A DNA stretch of 64,000 nt from an uncultured Eubacteriales bacterium (GTDB lineage: Bacteria; Bacillota; Clostridia; Christensenellales; Aristaeellaceae): positions 1-64,000 of the forward strand of contig URUF01000005.1 of assembly GCA_900550955.1 (NCBI GenBank). Reading direction: 5' to 3'. Numbering within the stretch: position 1 is the stretch's first letter; each line of letters begins with the position of its first letter. A model generated the notes under the pieces. That model made no database searches and was not told the DNA's origin. It saw only the letters and a list, made by a program, of their open reading frames with translations. Below are positions 8,116-15,678 of the stretch, piece after piece. A program made the translations under genes and the position numbers.

Positions 8116-9184
8116 TTATGCATCCGCAAGAATACTGATGGCGTCCACAATATCGTCCGCGGCGCGCGGGTTGATTTCCCGCCGCTGGCAAGCCAGCAGG
8201 CGGGCGCGCATGCTTTCATCCGCCGCAAGGAGCAGGGCGGCCTGCGCGCTTTCCAGCGGCGTGGTTGTGGGCAGCGATATGCCAAGCGCCTCAAAGAAGC
8301 GCGCGTTGACCGTTTCACACCCGGGAATGGGGGCCGTATGCACAAAGGGGATGTTTTTGACCGCCGCCTCGGTGCTGGTAAGGCCGCCGGGCTTGGTGAG
8401 CGTTATGTTGCACGCGTCCATGTAAACGGCTACCTGCGTGGTGAAATCCACGGCTATAAGGCGGGAATCGCGCGCAAAACGGGCGGCAAGCTCGGCCTTT
8501 AAACGCTGGTTATGGCCTACAAGCACCAAAACGCGGACGTCCGGCCCGCTGAGCGCGAGAAGGTGGGAGGCGATTTCCGGCACGTCGCCAAAGCCCATGC
8601 TGCCGCTCATGAGCAAAAAGAGCGTTTTGTCCTGCTCAAGCCCAAGGATGGCGCGGGCCTGCGCCATATCCAGCTTTTGCGCAAACGCCTGGGATACCGG
8701 AATGCCGGTTTCCACCAGCCTGCCGGGCGCAAAGCCCTTCCACGTCCGTTTCTTCCCAAAAGGGCGTACAGGTATAATCCGTAGCCACGCCGTACACGCG
8801 CGCTTTCAGGCCGTGCCTGCGCCTAAGCCAGGTGAGCGCTTCGGCCGGAAACAGGTGGGGGCAGAGCACGGTGTCAAAACCGTTGTCCTGAATAAAGCGC
8901 ATCAGCTGGCCGGCATACAGGGCGTTGGCGTAATAGACCGGGCTTTTGAAGCGCGGGCTGGAAATCAACTCGCCGGCGCGGTAAAGGCGGCCGAACATCG
9001 CCGGACGAAGCTGCGTCATTTTTACATAGCCGCCGCTTACCACCACGGAGGCGCGCCGCCCTCCAAAGGCCAGCGCGTCGTGCATCTCGGCGGGGATGCC
9101 GCGGCGGGTAAGCGCTTCCAGAAGCGCCTTCCCGGCGGTGTTGTGCCCCTGGCCCGTATTGCACGAAAGAATCAGCGCTTTCAT
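8116..9184 (-). pseudogene. MGDG synthase/UgtP-like diacylglycerol glycosyltransferase, frameshifted
   Basis: Two adjacent frames together look like one processive diacylglycerol glycosyltransferase of the UgtP/MGD1 group. The N-terminal part starts MKALILSCNTGQGHNTAGKA and runs to ATDYTCTPFWEETDV; the C-terminal part starts near KGFAPGRLVETGIPVSQ and includes TKPGGLTSTEA. At about 8738-8745 the frame changes. About 15-20 residues expected between these segments in intact homologues are missing, so this looks like a small out-of-frame deletion rather than a single-base slip. As read, neither half would be a working enzyme. An assembly error cannot be excluded. Confidence 0.8.
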
Positions 9185-9511
9185 AGCAGAGGATCACATC
9201 CTTCCATAGCAAATGGAAAACCTGATGAGGGTTCGCCTTAAAGCAGGATAAATCCTGTCCAAATCAGTATAAAACAGATTTTCCATTTCGCCTATCCATT
9301 CGCGCTGAATTGTCAAAATTAGCGGTTCAAAATAGTGGCTTTAGCGCATGAACGCGTGAAGTTGCTAAGATTGCGAAAAAATCGTCAAAAAAGTATCATT
9401 CAGGCAGGAAAACAGGAAGGATAAACAGAATCAAATGAATGGGGTGCAAGTTGGACTTTCGTTAGCATGCCCCCGACCAAAGACCATAACCGCATGGAAG
9501 GGAGAACGGAA
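9185..9511. other. intergenic region upstream of the decarboxylase operon
   Basis: AT-richer 327-base gap between a minus-strand pseudogene and the plus-strand decarboxylase operon. It contains the candidate operon promoter at 9371-9399 and no credible gene. No known riboswitch fold was recognised. Confidence 0.5.
9371..9399 (+). promoter_or_regulatory. candidate promoter of the sodium-pump decarboxylase operon
   Basis: TTGCGA (9371-9376), 17-base spacer, TATCAT (9394-9399), with an A-rich spacer. It would give a leader of about 105 bases before the first gene. Confidence 0.5.
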
Positions 9512-10984
9512 ATGCACAACTCTCAAGACCTTCAAAAGGTGCTGGAAATTCGTGACGCCATCCTCGGCGGCAACGAAAAGCGCCTCAAGGAACAGCGCGA
9601 CGCTGGCAAGCTCACCGCACGCGAGCGCGTAGAGAAGCTCGCCGATGCGGGCAGCTTCGTGGAGCTGTTCGCCCTGGTAAGCCAAAACGAGGAAGGCGCG
9701 GGTGTCATTACGGGGTATGCTACCATTGAGGAACGTCCCGTATACATCTTCGCGCAGGATTTCACCGTACACGGCGGCGCGATGGGCAAGGCCCAGGCCG
9801 CCAAGATTGTAAAGCTGCTGGATATGGCCCAGAAGACCGGCGCTCCTGTGCTGGCTCTGATGGACAGCGCCGGCGTGCGCATTGACGAGGGCGCCGCCGC
9901 CATGAGCGCCTACAGCGAGATCTATCAGAAGCTGGCCCGCATGAGCGGCGTATGCCCCATCGTCGCGGTGGTGCTGGGCCCCTGCATCGGCGGCGCGGCG
10001 CTGGTAACGCAGCTGGCGGATGTAGCCATCGTTGCCGAGAAGGTAGGCCAGCTGATGGTGTTTGGCCCGCAGGTGATGGCCGCTATGAACGGCCTGGCTG
10101 TGAAGCCCGAGGAGCTTGGCGGCGCGAAGGTGGCCGCTGGGATGGGCGCTTGCGCGCTGACCGCCGCAACTGAGGACGAGGCATTGCTCAAGGCCAAGCA
10201 GGTACTGGCGCTGCTGCCCTCCAGCAACCTTGAGGACAGCGAGATCATTGATACCGACGATATGAGCCGCCTGCTTCCGGCGATTGACCCCTCCGATGTG
10301 GATGGCCTGGTAGCCGCTTTGGCGGACAATGCTTCCGCCATCGAGCTGTATGCCGCGTATGAGTCTGCCGTGCGCGTGTTCCTGGCCCGCATGGGCGGCC
10401 GCACCGTGGGCCTTGTGGCCGCCAGCGGCAAGCTGAGCGCGGGCGCGCTTCAGAAGGCCGCGCGCTTTGTGCGCTTCATGGATTGCTACAACATCCCGGT
10501 GGTAAGCCTGCTTAACACCTGCGGCGTGGAAGTGAACGGCGTAAAGGAGCAGGGGTGGCTGTTCAAGGCCCAGAGCCAGCTGCTTTACGCTTACGCCGAG
10601 GCGACCACCGCCAAGCTGGCCGTTGTGACCGGCGATGCGATCGGCCAGGCCTATGTGGCCATGGGCGGCAAGGCCAATGCCGACGTAACCTACGCCTGGC
10701 CCGGCGCTGTGATTTCCGCCCTGACGCCGGAGGCCGCCGTGGCCGTGCTGTATGTCGGCGATGTGAAGGCCGATAAGGCGTTGAGCGTAGAAGACGCCCG
10801 CGCCAAGTATGCCGGCAAGTATGTTGAGGAAGTAGCCGGTGCGGTAAACGCCGCTAAGGCCGGTATGGTGGATGATATCATCGATCCCGCCAAGACCCGC
10901 GCGATGCTGATTTCCGCCATGGAAATGCTGGCTTCCAAGCGCGATTCCAACCCGCCCAAGAAGCATGGCAACCTGCCGATGTAA
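9512..10984 (+). CDS. mmdA: biotin-dependent carboxyltransferase subunit (methylmalonyl-CoA decarboxylase alpha / 12S type)
   Basis: 490-residue member of the acyl-CoA carboxyltransferase family. It has paired crotonase-like halves: residues about 20-240 with the VHGGAMGKAQAAKI and MDSAGVRIDEGA segments and GPCIGGAALVTQLAD, and residues about 270-490. It would move CO2 between an acyl-CoA (propionyl/methylmalonyl is the usual substrate) and carboxybiotin. Start ATG 9512 follows AAGGGAG; the longer frame lacks family similarity. First gene of a five-gene operon with OadG-, biotin-carrier-, OadB- and OadA-like subunits. The acyl-CoA substrate is inferred from the family, not proved. Confidence 0.88.
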   Translation: MHNSQDLQKVLEIRDAILGGNEKRLKEQRDAGKLTARERVEKLADAGSFVELFALVSQNEEGAGVITGYATIEERPVYIFAQDFTVHGGAMGKAQAAKIVKLLDMAQKTGAPVLALMDSAGVRIDEGAAAMSAYSEIYQKLARMSGVCPIVAVVLGPCIGGAALVTQLADVAIVAEKVGQLMVFGPQVMAAMNGLAVKPEELGGAKVAAGMGACALTAATEDEALLKAKQVLALLPSSNLEDSEIIDTDDMSRLLPAIDPSDVDGLVAALADNASAIELYAAYESAVRVFLARMGGRTVGLVAASGKLSAGALQKAARFVRFMDCYNIPVVSLLNTCGVEVNGVKEQGWLFKAQSQLLYAYAEATTAKLAVVTGDAIGQAYVAMGGKANADVTYAWPGAVISALTPEAAVAVLYVGDVKADKALSVEDARAKYAGKYVEEVAGAVNAAKAGMVDDIIDPAKTRAMLISAMEMLASKRDSNPPKKHGNLPM

Positions 10985-11005
10985 CGCCGAAAGGGAGGAA
11001 TATCC

Positions 11006-11365
11006 ATGGAGAAATTGATCTTCGGCCTTGGCGTTATGCTGATCGGCCTGCTGGTCGTGTTCATCGGCTTGATTATCCTGATTGGCTTTATCAAGATTTT
11101 GACGATGGTGACCACGCGTTTGGGCGGCGGGAAAAAGCAGAAAGCGCCCGCGCCTGCGCCCGCCGTTGAGCCGGTTAAGGCCCCCGCCGCCGCCCCGGCG
11201 CAGCCTGAGGGCGTGCCTGCGGAGGTAATCGCCGCCATCACCGCCGCTATTGCCAGCGTGTGGCAGAGCGAAACCGGTTTTGTGGTGCGCCATGTAAAGC
11301 GTATTACCAACGCGTCCGTGTGGAACCGCGCCGGCCGCGAGGAACAAACCTACAGCCGCTTTTGA
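11006..11365 (+). CDS. OadG-like small membrane subunit of the decarboxylase
   Basis: 119 residues: one N-terminal membrane helix (residues about 5-32), an Ala/Pro-rich linker (about 48-72), then a short conserved tail (PAEVIAAITAAIASVW...VKRI...W...GREE). This is the layout of OadG/MmdD, the gamma or delta subunit that anchors and assembles sodium-pump decarboxylases. GGGAGG precedes ATG 11006. Position between the carboxyltransferase and biotin carrier genes supports the assignment. Confidence 0.85.
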   Translation: MEKLIFGLGVMLIGLLVVFIGLIILIGFIKILTMVTTRLGGGKKQKAPAPAPAVEPVKAPAAAPAQPEGVPAEVIAAITAAIASVWQSETGFVVRHVKRITNASVWNRAGREEQTYSRF

Positions 11366-11405
11366 GGATACCGTAAAGCATTCGATATAAGGAGGTTTTC
11401 ATCCA

Positions 11406-11786
11406 ATGCGTCAGTTCAATATTACTGTGAATGGTGTTGCTTATTCCGTAGCCGTTGAGGAAGTGAACGGTACCGCCGCTCCCGCTCCTGTGGCTGCTCC
11501 CGCTCCCGTGGCCGCGCCCGCCCCTGTGGCCGCTGCTCCCGCGCCCGCCGCTGCCGCCGCGCCTGTGGCCGGAGGCGAGAAGGTGACCGCTCCCATGCCC
11601 GGCACCGTTCTGGATGTGAAGGTTTCCCAGGGCGCTTCCGTTAAGAAGGGCGACATCCTGCTGATTCTGGAAGCCATGAAGATGGAAAACGAAATTATGG
11701 CGCCCTGCGACGGCACGGTGAAGCAGGTTGTTGTGAACAAGGGCGCTTCCGTTAACAGCGGCGACGCGCTGATCGTCATCGGCTGA
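11406..11786 (+). CDS. mmdC: biotin carboxyl carrier subunit
   Basis: 126 residues. A short N-terminal strand region (MRQFNITVNGVAYSVAVEEV) is followed by an Ala/Pro-rich flexible linker (about residues 25-58) and a biotinyl domain with the biotinylated lysine in EAMKMEN near residue 91. It carries carboxybiotin between the carboxyltransferase subunits and the membrane subunit. AAGGAGG lies before the ATG at 11406. The linker DNA is a GC-rich imperfect repeat of GCTCCCGC-like units. Confidence 0.95.
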   Translation: MRQFNITVNGVAYSVAVEEVNGTAAPAPVAAPAPVAAPAPVAAAPAPAAAAAPVAGGEKVTAPMPGTVLDVKVSQGASVKKGDILLILEAMKMENEIMAPCDGTVKQVVVNKGASVNSGDALIVIG

Positions 11787-11841
11787 GATCAACCGCGGCC
11801 TTTCCCGAAATACTGAAAAGAAAGCGAGTTGATATCAAACC

Positions 11842-13296
11842 ATGAACATTGGCGAGAGCTTGTTGAAACTTTGCATGGATTCGGGTATCTATGCGCTGTT
11901 GAGCGACCCTAAGCCGCTGATCATGATTGCCATTGCGTGCGTGCTTTTGTATCTGGCGATCGTGAAAAAGTATGAGCCGCTGCTGCTGATGCCCATCGCC
12001 TTCGGCATGCTGCTGACCAACCTGCCTATTGCGGGCATGTACCATGAGGAGCTGTTCGCCGGCGGCCATGCCAACTGGAGCCTGTTTGGCGGCGGGATCC
12101 TGTTTAACTCATCCGCGCTTGTGAATGCGGCGCAGTACTCCATCACCGCGGAGGGCGCTATTTTGGATGCGGCGGGCAATATGCTGGGCCACATTGTGGA
12201 CACCCTTAGCGGCACGGCCTTTGCCTTTAACGCCTCCGGCGCTGTTATGGCGGATGGCGCTGTGTTTGCGGATTCCGTACAGGTAATTATGAACTCCGCG
12301 GGCGCGTATATCTCGGGTGGCCAGGTGTACAGCGTCGCCGGAACCCTGCTGGCGACCGCCGGGCAAACCATTACCCCCGGCCTGCTGGACTACCTTTATC
12401 TGGGCGTAAAGCTGGGTATCTATCCCTGCCTGATCTTCCTGGGCGTGGGCTGCATGACCGACTTTGGCCCCCTGATTGCCAATCCCAAGAGCCTTTTGCT
12501 GGGCGCTGCCGCGCAGCTGGGTATTTTCATCACCTTTATTGTGTGCTACACGGTGATGGGCTTCACCCCGCAGGAGGCGGCCTCCACCGGCATCATTGGC
12601 GGCGCGGACGGCCCCACGGCCATCTACCTCACCGGCAAGCTGGCCCCGCACCTGCTTGGGCCTATCGCCGTGGCCGCATACAGCTACATGGCGCTGGTGC
12701 CTGTAATCCAGCCTCCCATCATGCGCGCTTTGACGACCAAGAAGGAGCGCGAGATTGTGATGGAGCAGCTCAGGCCCGTTACCAAGCGCGAGAAGATCAT
12801 TTTCCCCATCGCGGTAACGATCATCGTAAGCCTGCTGCTGCCCTCTGCCGCGCCCCTGGTCGGCTGCCTGATGCTGGGCAACCTGTTCCGTGAGAGCGGC
12901 GTTGTGGATCGCCTGAACAAGACGGCGCAGAACGAGCTAATGAACATTGTGACCATCTTCCTGGGCACCACCGTTGGCGCGACCGCTACGGCGCAAACCT
13001 TCCTGCAGCCCAAGACGCTGGGCATTATCGTGGTAGGCGTAGTCGCGTTCGGCTGCGGCACCGCAGGCGGCCTGCTGCTGGCCAAGCTCATGAACAAGCT
13101 GACCGGCGGCAAGATCAACCCGCTGATTGGCTCCGCCGGTGTGAGCGCCGTGCCTATGGCCGCGCGCGTGAGCCAGGTGGAGGGCCAAAAGGCCAATCCG
13201 TCCAACTTCCTGCTCATGCATGCCATGGGCCCCAACGTGGCGGGCGTTATCGGCTCTGCCATCGCGGCCGGTATCCTGCTGAGCATGTTCGGCTAA
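11842..13296 (+). CDS. oadB: sodium-pump decarboxylase membrane beta subunit (OadB/MmdB) with an insert
   Basis: Membrane subunit that decarboxylates carboxybiotin and exports Na+. Family hallmarks are GVGCMTDFGPLIANP near residue 202, GGADGPTAIYLTGKLAP near residue 253, and GSAGVSAVPMAARVSQ near residue 433. At 484 residues it is longer than common family members. The excess is a mostly polar, Ala/Gly-rich stretch at residues about 86-180, between the first helices and the conserved core, where most homologues have a short loop. Frame and flanks are intact, so the insert looks real. It is probably extracytoplasmic. Confidence 0.92.
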   Translation: MNIGESLLKLCMDSGIYALLSDPKPLIMIAIACVLLYLAIVKKYEPLLLMPIAFGMLLTNLPIAGMYHEELFAGGHANWSLFGGGILFNSSALVNAAQYSITAEGAILDAAGNMLGHIVDTLSGTAFAFNASGAVMADGAVFADSVQVIMNSAGAYISGGQVYSVAGTLLATAGQTITPGLLDYLYLGVKLGIYPCLIFLGVGCMTDFGPLIANPKSLLLGAAAQLGIFITFIVCYTVMGFTPQEAASTGIIGGADGPTAIYLTGKLAPHLLGPIAVAAYSYMALVPVIQPPIMRALTTKKEREIVMEQLRPVTKREKIIFPIAVTIIVSLLLPSAAPLVGCLMLGNLFRESGVVDRLNKTAQNELMNIVTIFLGTTVGATATAQTFLQPKTLGIIVVGVVAFGCGTAGGLLLAKLMNKLTGGKINPLIGSAGVSAVPMAARVSQVEGQKANPSNFLLMHAMGPNVAGVIGSAIAAGILLSMFG

Positions 13297-13317
13297 TCGT
13301 TTAGAGAGGTGAAAACA

Positions 13318-14718
13318 ATGCCTAAGGTTGGAATTACTGATACCATCCTGCGCGACGGCCACCAAAGCCAGGCCGCCACGCGCATGAAGATTTCCCAGAT
13401 GGAGCCCATGTTTGACAAGCTGGACAAGGTGGGCTATTACTCCCTGGAGTGCTGGGGCGGCGCTACCTTTGACAGCTGCCTGCGCTTTTTGAACGAGGAT
13501 CCCTGGGAGCGCCTGCGCACCCTGCGCAAGGGCCTGCCCAACACCAAGCTGCAAATGCTTTTGCGCGGCCAGAACATTTTGGGCTATAAGCACTATGCCG
13601 ACGATGTTGTGGATTTCTTTGTGAAAAAGAGCATCGAGAACGGCATTGACATCATCCGCTGCTTTGACGCGCTTAACGACCTGCGCAACATGGAAACGGC
13701 TGTGAAGGCCACCAAAAAGTACGGCGGCACGGCCGAGGTGGCCATGAGCTATACCATCAGCCCCGTGCATACGGAGGATTACTTTGTAAAGCTGGCAGCC
13801 CAGATTGCCGAGATGGGCGCTGACCTCATCTGCATCAAGGATATGGCGAACCTGCTGCTGCCTTACAGCGCTTACAGCCTGATTAAGCGCCTGAAGGCGG
13901 AAACCAACCTGCCCATCGTGCTGCATACCCATGATACCACGGGTACGGGCGCTATGACGCTCTTAAAGGCTGTGGAAGCCGGCGTTGACGTGATTGACAC
14001 CTGCCTGAGCCCGCTTGGCAACGGCACCTCCCAGCCTACAACCGAATCCATGGTGGCCACGTTGCAGGGAACCGAACGCGACACCGGCCTTGACCTGAAG
14101 TTGCTTACCGAGATCGCGGCGTATTTCCGCAAGGTGGCGGATGAGCTTACCAAGGAGGGCTGGCGCGATCCCGCGCGCGTGCTTTCCACGGATGCGAACA
14201 CGCTTCTGTATCAGGTGCCGGGCGGCATGCTGTCCAACCTGATTGGGCAGCTCAAGCAGGCTAACGCCATGGATAAGTATTACGACGTGCTGGCGGAAGT
14301 ACCGCGCGTGCGCGAGGACTTTGGCTATCCGCCGCTGGTAACGCCCACCAGCCAGATCGTTGGCACTCAGGCTGTGATGAACATCCTGGGCGGCGAGCGC
14401 TATAAGATGGTCACCAAGGAATCCAAGGGCCTGCTGCGCGGCGAATACGGCCGTCTGCCCGCTCCCGTGAACGAGGAAGTGCGCAAAAAGTGCATTGGCG
14501 ACGATAAGGTGATCACCCATCGTCCTGCCGATGACATTCCGCCGGAGCTTGAGAAGTACCGCGAGGAGATTCGCGATTACTACCAGCAGGAGGAGGACGT
14601 GCTGAGCTACGCCCTGTTCCCGCAGGTGGCCGTGAAGTACTTCCAGTACCGCCAGGCCAAGCAGCTTCAGGTGGATAGCACCATGCTTGACAAGGAAGAA
14701 AACACCATGCCCGTGTAA
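13318..14718 (+). CDS. oadA: 5S/OadA-type carboxyltransferase subunit without biotin domain
   Basis: 466-residue TIM-barrel carboxyltransferase of the pyruvate carboxylase/oxaloacetate decarboxylase/transcarboxylase-5S family. Metal and catalytic motifs are present: DTILRDGHQSQAA at residue 8, ICIKDMANLL with the expected carbamylated lysine near residue 175, and HTHDTTGTG near residue 200. It ends after the conserved C-terminal domain with no lipoyl/biotin domain, so it must use the separate carrier at 11406. ATG 13318 follows GAGAGG. Known family reaction: pyruvate plus carboxybiotin to and from oxaloacetate. Confidence 0.92.
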   Translation: MPKVGITDTILRDGHQSQAATRMKISQMEPMFDKLDKVGYYSLECWGGATFDSCLRFLNEDPWERLRTLRKGLPNTKLQMLLRGQNILGYKHYADDVVDFFVKKSIENGIDIIRCFDALNDLRNMETAVKATKKYGGTAEVAMSYTISPVHTEDYFVKLAAQIAEMGADLICIKDMANLLLPYSAYSLIKRLKAETNLPIVLHTHDTTGTGAMTLLKAVEAGVDVIDTCLSPLGNGTSQPTTESMVATLQGTERDTGLDLKLLTEIAAYFRKVADELTKEGWRDPARVLSTDANTLLYQVPGGMLSNLIGQLKQANAMDKYYDVLAEVPRVREDFGYPPLVTPTSQIVGTQAVMNILGGERYKMVTKESKGLLRGEYGRLPAPVNEEVRKKCIGDDKVITHRPADDIPPELEKYREEIRDYYQQEEDVLSYALFPQVAVKYFQYRQAKQLQVDSTMLDKEENTMPV

Positions 14719-14732
14719 CGGCATGGCGCGCC

Positions 14733-14768
14733 GGGGCAGCCGCAGAATGAACGGCTGCCCCGTTTTTT
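14733..14768 (+). terminator. decarboxylase operon terminator
   Basis: Perfect 10-base stem (GGGGCAGCCG 14733-14742, CGGCTGCCCC 14752-14761) with a nine-base loop, followed by a run of six T. Confidence 0.93.
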
Positions 14769-14798
14769 GTTGAACTGTTTTTGAAGGGAGAAGAAAGC

Positions 14799-15293
14799 AT
14801 GGCGGTACAAATCGTATCCGCGAGGCCAGAGCATAGCGAGGGGATTGGCTATGCGCACTATACGGCCTGGGAAGAAACCTACCGAGGGCTAATGCCCGAC
14901 GGTTTTTTGGATCAGCGGACGCTGGAAAAGTGCCGCGCGCTTTCCAAGGCTTACCCAGGGCCGAGGCTAGCCGCTATGGATGGCGGGCGGGTGGTAGGCT
15001 TTGCCTGCTATGAGCGGGAGGCGCGAGCATTTACAAAGCGCCCCGGCATGTCCGAGATTTCCGCGCTATATTTGCTTCGCAGCCATCAGGGGCAGGGCAA
15101 TGGCAGGAGGCTGATGGAGGCATGCCTGGCGATGCTGCCCCACAAGGAGATAGTTTTGTATGTGCTCAAGGGCAATGAACGGGCGATTGACTTTTACAAG
15201 CATATGGGCTTTTGCCTGACCGGACGCGAGTTGAAGCAGGAAACCGGCTTTGGAGAGATTGTGGAGTTGGAAATGCTTATGACAAGAGCATAA
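14799..15293 (+). CDS. GNAT-family N-acetyltransferase
   Basis: 164-residue GCN5-type acetyltransferase. The acetyl-CoA-binding loop LLRSHQGQGNGRRLMEA is near residue 95, and NERAIDFYKHMGF near residue 130 is typical of RimI-like proteins. The early segment HYTAWEETYRGLMPD is common in clostridial GNATs of unknown substrate. AAGGGAG supports ATG 14799. It sits between two terminators, so it is probably transcribed alone. Confidence 0.88.
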   Translation: MAVQIVSARPEHSEGIGYAHYTAWEETYRGLMPDGFLDQRTLEKCRALSKAYPGPRLAAMDGGRVVGFACYEREARAFTKRPGMSEISALYLLRSHQGQGNGRRLMEACLAMLPHKEIVLYVLKGNERAIDFYKHMGFCLTGRELKQETGFGEIVELEMLMTRA

Positions 15294-15330
15294 AAAAACA
15301 CCCCGCATAGGCGGGGTATTTATTTTGTCC
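15294..15330. terminator. terminator between GNAT gene and rpmB
   Basis: ACCCCGC (15300-15306), four-base loop, GCGGGGT (15311-15317), with an A-run before and T-rich sequence after. It can serve both convergent genes. Confidence 0.8.
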
Positions 15331-15344
15331 AAGTGATCCTCCCA

Positions 15345-15560
15345 TTAGGCCTCAACATTGGACTTGGTGGGCAGCGCGCGCTGCACATTGCCGCTACGCA
15401 GGCAACGGGTGCAAACATTCAAACGCTTCGCCTGACCATCGACCACAACACGAACGCGCTGTACGTTCGGCGCCCAAATGCGATTGGTCTTGCGGTTAGA
15501 GTGGCTAACATTGTGGCCGCTCATAGAGCCCTTCGCACAAACCTCACAAAACTTGCCCAT
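15345..15560 (-). CDS. rpmB: ribosomal protein L28
   Basis: 71-residue 50S subunit protein. It starts MGKFCEVCAKGSMSGHNVSHS and keeps RVVVDGQAKRLNVCTRCLRSG. The two CxxC pairs mark the zinc-binding version of L28. AGGAGGTG precedes the ATG, and a good promoter lies upstream at 15605-15633. Confidence 0.97.
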   Translation of the reverse strand: MGKFCEVCAKGSMSGHNVSHSNRKTNRIWAPNVQRVRVVVDGQAKRLNVCTRCLRSGNVQRALPTKSNVEA

Positions 15561-15604
15561 AACTACACCTCCTAACGGGAGTTTGCATTCTTAACAGCTT
15601 GTCT

Positions 15605-15633
15605 ATTGTAACACGGTTTTTGCGGTTTGGCAA
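15605..15633 (-). promoter_or_regulatory. rpmB promoter
   Basis: On the minus strand: TTGCCA (15628-15633), 17-base spacer, TACAAT (15605-15610). Confidence 0.8.
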
Positions 15634-15678
15634 GTGCTATTGTCCAATTCCAAAGAAAATTGTGGGGCGCGGCAGGCC

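Noticed and set aside
9431..11347. A 638-residue open frame antisense to the carboxyltransferase gene
   Set aside because: His/Gly-rich shadow of a highly biased gene; the sense strand has a clear family match.
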